A DNA stretch of 64,000 nucleotides from Gammaproteobacteria bacterium (GTDB taxonomy: Bacteria > Pseudomonadota > Gammaproteobacteria > Pseudomonadales > Azotimanducaceae), in the NCBI GenBank assembly GCA_026706935.1, contig JAPOXV010000019.1:124001-188000 (forward strand), written 5' to 3'. The notes under the pieces were generated by a model. The model was given only the letters and a program-made list of their open reading frames with translations, had not been told where the DNA came from and made no database searches. Position 1 is the stretch's first letter. Each line of letters begins with the position of its first letter. The position numbers and the translations under genes were made by a program. Positions 44,361 through 53,252 of the stretch are shown here, piece by piece.

Positions 44361-46044
44361 CGTCGCGTCCTATGCCGCCAGCTACGGTTCCACGAGAATG
44401 AACGCCACGAAGTTGCAGTGCCCGAGTGGCGATTCGCTTGAATACCGGTGCGGATACAGAGCCACCGGAGACTTTTTCGCCTTCGACCTTCGGCTTCGGT
44501 CCGTCGACCATCACCAGTCCCAAGAACTGAGGATTCTTCATCGGTACGATGCCTACAAACAAGGTTACGTGGTGTTGGTCTGAATAGCCGCTATCTGTGA
44601 TCTTTCTGACAGTACCCGTTTTTCCAACCACTTGAAAGCCTGGAATCGACGACTTGCTGGCCGTACCCGTGGGTCCGACCACGCCGGTGAGCATGTCGAG
44701 CACTTGCAGCGCATGTCGCTGATCAAATACTCGAAAATCTGGTTCGCGATATTCATCTCTCAAGAGGATCGAGATCTGGCGCTGCAATCCTCCGGTCGCG
44801 ATCGTTAGGTATGACCGTGCAAGTTGGGCGAGCGTCACTGAAAAGCCGTAGCCATACGACATCGTCGCTCTCGTAAGTGGTTTCGAGATGTCGTCCCCCG
44901 ACAACTGACCAATCCTTTCGCCAGGCAGTCCGAGTAGAACGTAGTCATGAAATCCGACGCGCTCGTGTACCTTCAATAAAGCTTGTTCGTCTAAGTCCAA
45001 TGCGATTCGAGTGGACCCAACTTGACTCGATTTGACGAGTACGTTTCTCAGCGAAAGAACACCGTAGTTACGCGGGTCCTCGATCGTTTTCGATCGAACG
45101 ACTGTCCAGCCCGGATTGGTATCAATTTCGGTGTCAACGCTATAGCGACCACTCTCCAGTGCTGCTAATGCGACGAACGGCTTGAACGTTGAACCGGGTT
45201 CAACAAGATCGGTGACCGCGCGGTTTCGCACGTTCTCCCATTGAAGATTCGACGTGTTGTTTGGGTTATACGATGGGACGTTTGCCAGTGCGAGTACGCC
45301 TCCCGTCGGGACATCGAGCAGAATCAGTGAAGCAGACTCTGCACGATATTCCTCAACTACATTCTGGAGCTCGCTGTACGCGAGAAACTGCAATCGGCTA
45401 TCGATTGAAGTTACCAAGTCCTTTCCGTATTTAGGCAAGCTCTCGTACCGAACATCACGAATCAATCGCCCCACGCGGTCTCGTACGACTCGTCGCGTAC
45501 CGACCTCGCCGTCAAGGTGCGAATCGAAAGCTCGTTCTAGTCCCTCGAGCCCACGCTCATCGATATCCGTAAAACCCGTCAGGTGTGCGGAAACTTCACC
45601 CAATGGGTAATAACGACGGTATTCGGTTTGAATGTCCAAACCATTTAGCTCAAGCTGCTGGAGTGCAAGAGCCTTTTGTGGCGTCTGACGTCGTGCGAGG
45701 TAAAGAAAGGCGCGCGATCGATTGCTTTCCAGTTTGGCACGTAGTTCAGATGCATCGCTGTCGAGAATCTCAGCGACCGAAGCGATTTCGTTTTCTGACC
45801 AATTAACTCTTGACGGATTCACAGTAACCGCAATAACGGGTGTACTGATTGCCATCGGTTCGCCTAGACGGTCATAGATCATGCCGCGATGCACCGGGAT
45901 CTTTTGCAGCCGTTCAGACTGCATCTTGCTCTGGTCCTGAAGAAAATACCGCTCAACCACGGCGATATACGACATCTGTCCGACCAGTAGCGCGGTAACC
46001 AAAGCAAAACAGACAATCGCTGTTCGATGACGTCGTTCGTTCAT
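44350..46044 (-). CDS. ftsI: FtsI (PBP3), septal peptidoglycan transpeptidase
   Basis: FtsI crosslinks septal peptidoglycan. It has a short cytoplasmic tail, one membrane segment (about 9-29), a PBP dimerisation domain (VHRGMIYDRLGEPMA), and the transpeptidase domain with the active-site SxxK (Ser285-Thr-Phe-Lys288) in EPGSTFKPF and KTG in VVGKTGTVRK (about 475). The second motif, normally SxN (KSSNVG), reads KSSQVG (Ser339-Ser340-Gln341), so the asparagine is replaced by glutamine. The FtsL stop overlaps its start (ATGA). Confidence 0.95.
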   Translation of the reverse strand: MNERRHRTAIVCFALVTALLVGQMSYIAVVERYFLQDQSKMQSERLQKIPVHRGMIYDRLGEPMAISTPVIAVTVNPSRVNWSENEIASVAEILDSDASELRAKLESNRSRAFLYLARRQTPQKALALQQLELNGLDIQTEYRRYYPLGEVSAHLTGFTDIDERGLEGLERAFDSHLDGEVGTRRVVRDRVGRLIRDVRYESLPKYGKDLVTSIDSRLQFLAYSELQNVVEEYRAESASLILLDVPTGGVLALANVPSYNPNNTSNLQWENVRNRAVTDLVEPGSTFKPFVALAALESGRYSVDTEIDTNPGWTVVRSKTIEDPRNYGVLSLRNVLVKSSQVGSTRIALDLDEQALLKVHERVGFHDYVLLGLPGERIGQLSGDDISKPLTRATMSYGYGFSVTLAQLARSYLTIATGGLQRQISILLRDEYREPDFRVFDQRHALQVLDMLTGVVGPTGTASKSSIPGFQVVGKTGTVRKITDSGYSDQHHVTLFVGIVPMKNPQFLGLVMVDGPKPKVEGEKVSGGSVSAPVFKRIATRALQLRGVHSRGTVAGGIGRDDAA

Positions 46045-46343
46045 GGTGCACTGCTCGAATCTGGTTTAACCAGTTCTTCGGGATACACCATTCCGTCAGA
46101 TTGTGCTTCGTTTTGTACTAGAGCGTACGAGGAGATGCTTTCCTTCTCAATCAACAATCGGGAATGTTCACTAAGTTCTCGATCTTGCTGTAGACGTAAC
46201 TCCGTTAACTGTGTGTAAGTGTCGAGGCGTAGAAACGACTGACGAACGATCAGTAACCCGCTGATCAAAGTTGCCACAATCAATGTGACTATCAACATGT
46301 GACGACCGTAGCTACTAGCGCGCGTCGGTTTTTTCTTCGCCAC
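46041..46343 (-). CDS. ftsL: Cell division protein FtsL
   Basis: A 100-residue single-pass protein: basic cytoplasmic N-terminus, one membrane segment (about 16-34, LIVTLIVATLISGLLIV), and a periplasmic coiled-coil stretch (QLTELRLQQDRELSEHSRL cut here). This layout and the position between rsmH and ftsI identify FtsL, which with FtsB and FtsQ activates FtsW-FtsI. Sequence conservation of FtsL is always low. A short acidic tail follows the coiled coil. Confidence 0.9.
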   Translation of the reverse strand: MAKKKPTRASSYGRHMLIVTLIVATLISGLLIVRQSFLRLDTYTQLTELRLQQDRELSEHSRLLIEKESISSYALVQNEAQSDGMVYPEELVKPDSSSAP

Positions 46344-46349
46344 GCGCGA

Positions 46350-47273
46350 TTACCTCAATTTCTCGGTGGTTTGCAGCATCGCGCTTCTGGACGCTGGATT
46401 AGATCGCTGCTCTAAGTACTGCGGTCTGACATTTTTTAAGACAACTCGAGCGCGCGGCGCCTCATCACGAACTGGTAGTCCACGAGGCGCAGAAGGGCGA
46501 ATCCACTGTCGAATCGCATCGCGAACGAGACGATGTTCGATGCTATGAAACGAAATAACCGCGAGCCGACCACCAATGGCGAGCGCGTCAAAGCCTTCTG
46601 ATAGCCCAGCCTTGAGCTCGTTTAACTCGTCGTTGACAAAGATTCGGACCGCTTGAAAAACCTGTGAAAGGACCTTTGCTGAGGTAGCACCTGATGGCGT
46701 TGCGGCTCTTATCGCATTAACTAAGTCAAATGTTGTTTCCAAAGGTCGTCGCGACACAATCTGGCGAGCGATAGATCGCGCCGATCTAACGTCGCCATAG
46801 AGCTTCAAAACTTGCGTCAGATCCTCGACCGACGCTTTATTGATCCAGTCCGACGCAGGTGACCCCGTTTCTTGCGCCATACGCATGTCGAGAGGTCCAT
46901 CAAGGTCAAATGCAAATCCTCGCTCAGCGTTTTTAAGTTGTGGCGTCGAGACGCCGACATCGAAGCAGATTCCATCAATGCTGCCAATGTTCATCGAGTC
47001 AAGCACATTACGCAGCTCACTAAATCTCGAATTGACGAACTTGAAACGTGAATCACGTTGTTCGAGCGTAATAGCCGAGTGTACTGCGTCGGTATCGCGA
47101 TCAATTCCGATAAGCCTGGCAGTCTCACTCAATTGCTCCAGAATTGCCTTCGAGTGCCCTCCTCTGCCAAATGTCGCGTCGACGTAGATACCGTTCGCAT
47201 CGGTGACGACGGATTGCGCCAGATCCTGTGCGAGGACAGGTTCGTGAGTTTCTTGTGGCTGTGGCTTATTCAC
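46350..47273 (-). CDS. rsmH: 16S rRNA (cytosine(1402)-N(4))-methyltransferase RsmH
   Basis: RsmH (MraW) methylates C1402 of 16S rRNA. Motifs: HEPVL near the N-terminus, the SAM-binding YVDATFGRGGHSKAIL, GIDRDTDAV, CFDVGVSTPQL and ISFHSIEHRLVRDA; the C-terminal end is typical. The GTG at 47271-47273 places HEPVL about nine residues from the start, as in relatives. An in-frame TTG at 47471 would add 66 residues of low-complexity, arginine/serine-rich sequence, which I think is not translated; no good ribosome site decides it. No mraZ is found upstream. Confidence 0.93.
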   Translation of the reverse strand: MNKPQPQETHEPVLAQDLAQSVVTDANGIYVDATFGRGGHSKAILEQLSETARLIGIDRDTDAVHSAITLEQRDSRFKFVNSRFSELRNVLDSMNIGSIDGICFDVGVSTPQLKNAERGFAFDLDGPLDMRMAQETGSPASDWINKASVEDLTQVLKLYGDVRSARSIARQIVSRRPLETTFDLVNAIRAATPSGATSAKVLSQVFQAVRIFVNDELNELKAGLSEGFDALAIGGRLAVISFHSIEHRLVRDAIRQWIRPSAPRGLPVRDEAPRARVVLKNVRPQYLEQRSNPASRSAMLQTTEKLR

Positions 47274-47713
47274 GACACGTATCGGATTCGGCGTCGAGAA
47301 CCCAGCAAGGAGAGATAGGCGGGGACTGGCTACGGCGTGTTGGTGTTTAGACGGTACGCGGCACGGTACCTTGTCGTTTCGCTGAATAAAACGCGAACGA
47401 CCATCGGAGTCCGCAGACGTCGCGGACGCTCTCGACTCCATTCTTGAGTCCGTACGCACGGCCTCCAACACGAACGCCGCGGTTTAACCCTCCCTCCATG
47501 GATAGGCATACGACGCACTAGATTCTCGCTTCCGCAAGAAGCTTCATGCAAATTTGATTATACGATGAATTTAACTGTGCTAAGCAATTGTCGATTTACG
47601 TTATTCTTGAGGATCTGTGTTGAAAATAGGTAATAAGATCATATAGTTAAAGCAAATTCGAGAATCGCCTTTCTCAGCAGAGGTTAAGGAAGGAGCATAT
47701 TCACATACATAAA
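47274..47713. other. Leader region of the dcw cluster, no mraZ
   Basis: About 440 bp between rsmH and rnpB. The rsmH frame stays open to 47471 but reads like non-coding DNA. The segment 47560-47710 is AT-rich and likely holds the dcw promoter on the minus strand. A GGAGGGAGGG run near 47490-47500 resembles a strong ribosome site for a short or lost upstream ORF. MraZ, normally encoded here with its own binding repeats, is not recognisable. Confidence 0.45.
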
Positions 47714-48057
47714 AGGGAGCCAACCGATAAGCCGGGTTCTGTCGAGAGCAATCATTCATCTAGAACGCACGTCGCCGCGCGCTTCCTTTAGCAGCTTACC
47801 CGAACCGACGCGGACCACGTCGTAGGTTCCTATTCAGCCTTGCACTCGGTGGGGTTTACCTTGCCGATCCTGTTACCAGTCTCGCGGTGCGCTCTTACCG
47901 CACCTTTTCACCCTTACTCAAAGAATTGAGCGGTATATTTTCTGTTGCACTAGCCGTGAGCTTGCGCTCCCCAGGGGTTATCTGGCACCGTGTCCTGTAG
48001 TGCCCGGACTTTCCTCCCGCGCCATGTGGCGCCGGCGATTGCTTGGTTGGCTCCCCT
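47714..48057 (-). ncRNA. rnpB: RNase P RNA, bacterial type A
   Basis: Read on the minus strand, the 5' end GGGGAGCCAACC pairs with GGTTGGCTCC at the 3' end to form helix P1. Universal elements follow: GGAGGAAAGTCCGGGC (complement of 48001-48016), the AGGGTGAAAAGGTGCGGTAAG core (complement of about 47890-47914), and near the end GACAGAACCCGGCTTA (complement of 47728-47743). The 3' P1 arm runs into CCCTTTTATG, a short T-run that could end transcription. It lies just after rsmI and before the dcw leader. Confidence 0.96.
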
Positions 48058-48065
48058 CACTAATG

Positions 48066-48914
48066 CTAGTCATCTTGCTGTGCACTTGAGGTCAGTCGCC
48101 GATACGCTTCTTGCCGCGTAATCCCACTAAGTTTCGCAAGCAATCGTGCAGACGAGCTTGTGGGAATGCGTTCCTTTGACAAGAATTCGACCAAATGGTC
48201 GACGTCAATTCGTTTCGATTCCTCTGAAGGTGCGATGACAAGCACAAATTCCCCGAGTATTCGTTCACGCGCTTCGAAGTTCGCTATCAAGCTGTCCACC
48301 GAATCGAAGCACTTCTCCTCATGAAGTTTCGTGAGTTCTCGTGCAACAAATAGCATGCGTCCACCGGCACCGAGTTCGCTCATCAGCCGCAGCGAGTCAA
48401 GCAAACGATTGGGCGATTCAAAACATACCACGGGAATCGACTGCTGAAGCAATTCGCTGATGAGCGCTTTTTTCTGCTTTCTTTTCCGATCGATAAACCC
48501 GATGAAACGAAAGTCGTGCATCGGCAATGGACATACTGAAAGGCACGCGGTCAACGCGCTAGGACCTGGTACAGGCACTACTACCACGCCCCGGTCAATT
48601 GCCGCCCTAAGCAACGGTAATCCGGGGTCTGAGAGTACGGGTGTACCCGCATCGGAAATGAGGGCAACATCTTGACCACTCGTTAGACTAGCTATGATTT
48701 TCGCGGTAAGTTCGTTTTCGTTCAGCGCATTGAAGCTGTGAAGCGACTTGCTCTTTGGATCTATCGAGAGTAGACGCAGCAATTTGCTCGCACGGCGAGT
48801 GTCTTCACATGCAATGAAATCCGTCTTGTTGAGAACTGCTCGCGCTCGCTCGGTTATGTCGCCGACATTTCCGATAGGTGTCGCCACGACGAACAGAGTT
48901 CCTTGGCTGCTCAT
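48066..48914 (-). CDS. rsmI: 16S rRNA (cytidine(1402)-2'-O)-methyltransferase RsmI
   Basis: RsmI methylates the ribose of C1402, the same nucleotide whose base is modified by RsmH encoded 0.8 kb downstream. Motifs: LFVVATPIGNVGDIT, FIACEDTRRASKLL, LISDAGTPVLSDPG, VPVPGPSAL and RFIGFIDRKRKQKK, all typical of the YraL family; the C-terminal part ends with a helical HTH-like region (SGITRQEAYRRLT). Length (282) is normal. The start at 48914 overlaps the divergently read lpoA 5' end by 59 bp. Confidence 0.95.
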   Translation of the reverse strand: MSSQGTLFVVATPIGNVGDITERARAVLNKTDFIACEDTRRASKLLRLLSIDPKSKSLHSFNALNENELTAKIIASLTSGQDVALISDAGTPVLSDPGLPLLRAAIDRGVVVVPVPGPSALTACLSVCPLPMHDFRFIGFIDRKRKQKKALISELLQQSIPVVCFESPNRLLDSLRLMSELGAGGRMLFVARELTKLHEEKCFDSVDSLIANFEARERILGEFVLVIAPSEESKRIDVDHLVEFLSKERIPTSSSARLLAKLSGITRQEAYRRLTSSAQQDD

Positions 48915-50721
48915 TACGCTGCGGCTGTGTATAGCATGTTTGATTGTATTGAGCGTTACGAACTGTAGCGAACTTGCGCCTGAAGTTACCGAGCGTCCGC
49001 CAACCCAGGTTCCGCCGCCATCGTCAGATCCATTTGACGTGACCGCGATCCTTCAGGACCCTGACCGTCACTTAACACTTGCACTCGAACACTACCGTTC
49101 AGGCGAGATCGACATCGCACGTGAGATCGTCAACATCGTTCGCGACCATCCTGACGAACTCGAAATGCTGTCAGGTGACGGTCGATTTCTACTTGCGCTT
49201 CTCAGCGCTCAATTCGCGCTAGATATTGGCCGTGATGCGGATCAGCTCGTCCACGATTTACAACCAAACTCCACACTGCAGCGTCTCGACGCGCTCGAAT
49301 TGTGGTCTCGTTTTCTTCAGCATACAGACCGTGACGAAGCGTCGATCACTGCGTTAATAGCAGCCAAAAAACTAGCCAGAACTACGGACCCATTCCGTCA
49401 GTCCCGATTGAATGGTCAGCTATGGGATCTACTAGGCGGCATGCCGTATCAGCATTTAGCCGAGCTCCAGAATCGAATCGACGATCCAGAGCTTCGAGGA
49501 TGGATCGAGATAGCTAGCCTGTTTAACAATAGCCTGAGTTATGCGTCTTGGCGACTCGCGTTTGACGATTGGGCGCAACAGCACCCGCGACACGAAGGCG
49601 TCGATTGGCTACAAAGTCATGCTCAGGAAGTAAATCAAAACCCCAAACGCATCGCGATTCTCTTACCGCAGTCGGGGACTGATGCGTATGCACAAGCCGC
49701 GCGTGGGATCCGCGACGGTTGGATGCTTGCATATATGGTTGACAAACGACGAGTTGGCCAAGACTCATTACCTGAATTCGAGTTTTACGACACTGTCGGG
49801 AAGGACCGCGAGCAGTTGATTCTCGACGCATTTGAAAACGGCGCAGATCATGTCGTTGGACCGCTCTCCAAAGACGCTGTGAATTCAGTTCGTCTTACTG
49901 GCGCACTACCTGGGTCAATATTGATGCTTAACGTACCGAACTCGTTCGGCAACTCGCGTCCAGACTCGGTACGCTATCTGGCATGGACGATTGAAGACGA
50001 AGCGCTGAAGATGGCGCAATCATTGTCAAAACGCGATCAAGTACGCTGCGTCATAGTCTATGGCAATGAACCTTGGATGATTCGTGCACGAGCAGAATTC
50101 GAACTTAATATCGCGTCGCCAACGCATGTCATCGCCGTCAATCGAATCAACGAATTCGAGCAATTGACCGAGGATATCGGTGCGACGATCGGCATCGAAG
50201 AGAGTGAGCAAAGACGCGAAGAGATTGAATCACTCGTGCAGTTTCCGCTCGAGTTTCAACCTCGGATGAACAAAGAGATAAACAGCATCGTCGCGTTCAT
50301 CGATTCAAGCCAATTAGAAGCGGTGCTTGAATCGTTGCGTTTTCATGCAGATCGACCACTGGACGTCTATGTAACGGATTCCGCCGTTCGAGGAAAACTT
50401 ACGGATTTGGCAAACGGTGTTCAATTCACCACTGATACGTGGCGAATTTTCGATTCAGAATTCGCTAATACAGTGAGCGAGTATTTTGACACGAATCCGA
50501 ATATGGCATCTTTTTATGCATTGGGAATCGATGCATATCGATTTAGCAACCTTTGGAATCAAGTGAAAGTGTCGAAAACCATTGCGGGCAACGGCAGCAG
50601 ATACCGACTGGAATCCACAGGTAATTTCAGGAGACTCCCGTTTTGGGGAGTCGTTCACAACCAGAAATTGACCCCGCTTCGCGACATACAGCAACAGCAA
50701 ACCAGAAATCCATACCTATGA
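48856..50721 (+). CDS. lpoA: Penicillin-binding protein activator LpoA
   Basis: LpoA is an outer-membrane lipoprotein that stimulates PBP1A. A signal segment ends in a lipobox LSVTNCSE, so the cysteine there (about residue 37) should be lipidated. A helical TPR-like N-terminal region (about 50-250) precedes a periplasmic-binding-protein fold starting RIAILLPQSGTDAYAQAARGI. Length is 621. The only usual start giving a complete signal peptide is the ATG at 48856, which lies inside divergent rsmI. Non-standard later starts cannot be excluded. The rsmI-lpoA neighbourhood is classic for gammaproteobacteria, but yraN and diaA are missing. Confidence 0.92.
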   Translation: MSPTFPIGVATTNRVPWLLITLRLCIACLIVLSVTNCSELAPEVTERPPTQVPPPSSDPFDVTAILQDPDRHLTLALEHYRSGEIDIAREIVNIVRDHPDELEMLSGDGRFLLALLSAQFALDIGRDADQLVHDLQPNSTLQRLDALELWSRFLQHTDRDEASITALIAAKKLARTTDPFRQSRLNGQLWDLLGGMPYQHLAELQNRIDDPELRGWIEIASLFNNSLSYASWRLAFDDWAQQHPRHEGVDWLQSHAQEVNQNPKRIAILLPQSGTDAYAQAARGIRDGWMLAYMVDKRRVGQDSLPEFEFYDTVGKDREQLILDAFENGADHVVGPLSKDAVNSVRLTGALPGSILMLNVPNSFGNSRPDSVRYLAWTIEDEALKMAQSLSKRDQVRCVIVYGNEPWMIRARAEFELNIASPTHVIAVNRINEFEQLTEDIGATIGIEESEQRREEIESLVQFPLEFQPRMNKEINSIVAFIDSSQLEAVLESLRFHADRPLDVYVTDSAVRGKLTDLANGVQFTTDTWRIFDSEFANTVSEYFDTNPNMASFYALGIDAYRFSNLWNQVKVSKTIAGNGSRYRLESTGNFRRLPFWGVVHNQKLTPLRDIQQQQTRNPYL

Positions 50722-51281
50722 ACTTTCGAGTCAGAAGTGCGCTTGTAACGACATGTGTCGCGTTGTGCGCTCTATTAACTGGATGCAACACAAGCTCACC
50801 AAACATCGAGTCGCGTCTGACGCCGGGACAAATACTTGACGACGAACTATTGACGGAAGCCATTCGAGTGGCGATTCGCGACGAATTCCGCAGTAAGGAC
50901 CTCCCGCACCAAGTCAATACCTTGGTGCTTGACGGTCGCGTGTTCCTAATCGGTTCAGTCCAAGAACAATCTCACAAAGACCTAGTATCGGATATTGCTA
51001 GCGACTTTCGACACGTGCGAAGCGTTCAAAACGAACTGCACGTCGGCGAACTGCGAAAAGTCGGCGAAGCGAATGGCGACCGTACGATAGCGACGTCTGC
51101 CCGTCTTGCACTGTTGAACGATCCCCGAACCCGAGCCCAAGAATTCAATCTATACACCCATAAAGGTTCGGTTTATCTGATTGGCATTACGCCACGTTCA
51201 GTGGGAGCCGCCGCGGCTGACGTCGTCAAATACGTACGCGGCGTTAAGACTGTTGTCCTTTTGATTGACTATCTCGATTAG
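50718..51281 (+). CDS. BON-domain outer membrane lipoprotein (DolP/YraP-like)
   Basis: The 187-residue product has a signal peptide with lipobox LLTGCNTS, so Cys24 should be lipidated, then two BON domains (about 45-115 and 125-187; VLDGRVFLIGSVQEQSHKDL and VYLIGITPRSVGAAAADVV cores). This matches DolP (YraP), which supports outer-membrane integrity and envelope proteostasis. The ATG overlaps the lpoA stop (ATGA), so it is translationally coupled, in the same neighbourhood where dolP is found in enterobacteria. Confidence 0.9.
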   Translation: MNFRVRSALVTTCVALCALLTGCNTSSPNIESRLTPGQILDDELLTEAIRVAIRDEFRSKDLPHQVNTLVLDGRVFLIGSVQEQSHKDLVSDIASDFRHVRSVQNELHVGELRKVGEANGDRTIATSARLALLNDPRTRAQEFNLYTHKGSVYLIGITPRSVGAAAADVVKYVRGVKTVVLLIDYLD

Positions 51282-51315
51282 CTAAGTCCGAATTTCTCGA
51301 AATCGCTAGTCTTTT
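51276..51315 (+). terminator. Weak intrinsic terminator candidate after the BON lipoprotein
   Basis: GATTAGC (51276-51282) can pair with GCTAGTC (51305-51311), including one G-T pair, followed by TTTT. The 22-nt loop is long, so strength is doubtful. It lies at the convergence of the BON lipoprotein and sspB, where a terminator is expected. Confidence 0.3.
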
Positions 51316-51701
51316 ACTAATCGTAGGTGCGAGGGTAACTTCGGGGATTCGCCGTCGGCGCTCGCTTCGTCGTCCAAGGTCGACTGTTCTTCACTTTGTA
51401 CTTTGAACGCCATGCCTTCGCCGTTTTCACGCGCGAAAATCCCAACGATCGCGCCTGTTGGGGAACTGACGTGACGCGACTCACCATTGAATCGAGCATC
51501 GAATTCAAGCCCATCGGGGTCGAGTTTGAAGTTCCTTACCGCTGTACCGGAGACGTTTAAAACTAATCGATCGTCATTGGCGAATTCGGTTGGAGCTACC
51601 ACACCTTCGCAGGCTATGTCGAGTACGACGTGCGGTGTACAACCGTTATCGACAATCCAATCGATCATCGCGTTGACAATATACGAGCGTGAGGAATTCA
51701 T
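51306..51701 (-). CDS. sspB: ClpXP adaptor SspB
   Basis: SspB delivers ssrA-tagged proteins to ClpXP. The protein has the N-terminal RSYIVNAMIDWIVDNGCTPH motif, VLNVSGTAVRNF, then the HVSSPTGAIVGIFARENGEGM core that binds the tag. An unstructured acidic linker follows, and the C-terminal peptide LPSHLRLVKD is the ClpX-binding tail. It is encoded 8 bp after sspA, as usual. Confidence 0.95.
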   Translation of the reverse strand: MNSSRSYIVNAMIDWIVDNGCTPHVVLDIACEGVVAPTEFANDDRLVLNVSGTAVRNFKLDPDGLEFDARFNGESRHVSSPTGAIVGIFARENGEGMAFKVQSEEQSTLDDEASADGESPKLPSHLRLVKD

Positions 51702-51709
51702 GACTCGAT

Positions 51710-52345
51710 CTAGCGCATCTCTTTCTCTTCTTCAGAAAGGCTAGTTCGAAAACCTTCTCGATCAAACAGTCGATTCATGTAACGACGTAGACCCCTCGTT
51801 TGACGATCCGGTAGTTTAATCTGCATCAACTCAAGCCGCCATAGTATCGGCAACACGGTGCAGTCGACCAGGGAGAATTCCTCGCCGCCAAAGTGCTCAC
51901 CGTCACGCAAGTAATGTGCTTGAAAAGCGATCAAATTTCCCTTCAACGCGTCACGCGCCTTGTTCTTTTGCTGCGTATTGGGTTTACCGCCAGCGCTGAC
52001 CACATCAACGAACGAGGCAAGATGATCGTCGACCTCACGCATGATCGATCGGCTTCTCGCCTTGTCGACCGGATAGATGGGAAACAACGGAGGATGCGGA
52101 TATCTCTCGTCGAGATACTCCATGATCACCGAGCTGTTGTTGAGAACTGTACCGCGATCCTGTAGGGTCGGAAGTGACAATGAGGGATTTATGAGTAGTA
52201 AATCCTCTTCCTTCACCGGATCTAGAACATCATAGATATCCACATCCAGATCCTTCTCAGCGAGCGCGATACGTACGCGGTGACTGTACTGAGAGCCTGG
52301 ATCAGAATAAAGTTTTAAAGGCGTATGGCGTGACGAAAGACTCAT
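51710..52345 (-). CDS. sspA: Stringent starvation protein A
   Basis: SspA is a glutathione-S-transferase-fold protein that binds RNA polymerase under starvation. Visible features: KLYSDPGSQYSHRVRIALAEK (thioredoxin-like domain without catalytic cysteine), NPSLSLPTLQD, an SSVIMEYLDERYPHPPLFP block, and a helical C-terminal domain (LVDCTVLPILWRLELM). The length of 211 is normal. Conserved position between the bc1 operon and sspB supports it. Confidence 0.95.
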   Translation of the reverse strand: MSLSSRHTPLKLYSDPGSQYSHRVRIALAEKDLDVDIYDVLDPVKEEDLLLINPSLSLPTLQDRGTVLNNSSVIMEYLDERYPHPPLFPIYPVDKARSRSIMREVDDHLASFVDVVSAGGKPNTQQKNKARDALKGNLIAFQAHYLRDGEHFGGEEFSLVDCTVLPILWRLELMQIKLPDRQTRGLRRYMNRLFDREGFRTSLSEEEKEMR

Positions 52346-52410
52346 GTTGTCCCTAACCTACAAGAAAAGAAACACCGAACGAAACGATTGAGAGGCGAGA
52401 GCGTGTCGCT

Positions 52411-53238
52411 TCAATTCTTTTTAACGTCTGTCCAGTAGTTGCGATTTAAGAAATATGCAAGCACAAGAAGGATCAACAAGAAACCGATAACGTACTTGCC
52501 AAGTGCCTCGCGCTCCGCCCGTGTTGGATCACCAACATAGTGTAGGAAATTCGCGATATCAAAGGCAGCCTGATCGTACTCTTCAGTACTGAACACGCCT
52601 GATCCCGGAATTAGTGAAAGTTCGCTGCAATTTTCCGCACCACCGTCTTTGAGCGAATCAACACGATCCTGCTCGAGCGCCGGTTGCACGTCAAGTAAAT
52701 CAATCGGTCGATTACCGAAGCAGACCTCTTCTTGAATACCCTGCAGTGTTAACATGGCGTGTGGCATACCGACGTTCGGAAACATCTTGTTGTTGACGCC
52801 GAACCGTCGCGATGGATCCTCGTAGAACGTCAATAGAAAGTTGTAGACCCATTCAGGGCTGCGTACGCGCGTCACCATCGTCAGATCTGGGGGTGCCGCA
52901 CCAAACCATGCTTTTGCGTCTTCTTTCGACATGGAAGACTGCATATGCTCCCCGATCTTCTGATCAGTGAAGATGACATTCGCTTCCATCAAATCGTGAG
53001 GTATCTCGCCAAGGTCATCTGCCGTTCGCTCGTAACGTTGATGCTCAAGCGAATGGCACCCCAAACAGAAATTCACATAGAGATTTGCTCCGCGTTGCAG
53101 CGAAGCCGTGTTGTCGAGATCTGGCGACATCGGCTTCGTGATCCAATCTGAATCCGCGGCGAAGATGGGAAGACCAATTCCTAGAGTTAGCACCCCTATC
53201 AAAAAAGCTCGCATCGCTCTGAGAGCTCGATTACTCAT
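52411..53238 (-). CDS. petC: Cytochrome c1 of the bc1 complex
   Basis: The start ATG at 53236-53238 (MSNRAL) gives a normal signal peptide ending FAAD; the longer upstream reading overlaps petB. The haem-binding CLGCH is near residue 50 of the precursor; GAAPPDLTM and a methionine-containing PNVGMPHAML (probable sixth haem ligand region) follow. The C-terminal membrane anchor (FLLILLVLAYFL) holds the periplasmic haem domain. The protein passes electrons from the Rieske centre to soluble or membrane-bound cytochrome c. It is 275 residues, third gene of petABC. Confidence 0.94.
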   Translation of the reverse strand: MSNRALRAMRAFLIGVLTLGIGLPIFAADSDWITKPMSPDLDNTASLQRGANLYVNFCLGCHSLEHQRYERTADDLGEIPHDLMEANVIFTDQKIGEHMQSSMSKEDAKAWFGAAPPDLTMVTRVRSPEWVYNFLLTFYEDPSRRFGVNNKMFPNVGMPHAMLTLQGIQEEVCFGNRPIDLLDVQPALEQDRVDSLKDGGAENCSELSLIPGSGVFSTEEYDQAAFDIANFLHYVGDPTRAEREALGKYVIGFLLILLVLAYFLNRNYWTDVKKN

Positions 53239-53252
53239 TGCTATACGGCTCC

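Noticed and set aside
47273-47471. N-terminal 66-residue extension of RsmH
   Set aside because: The extension is low in complexity and outside the family alignment; relatives begin about ten residues before HEPVL.
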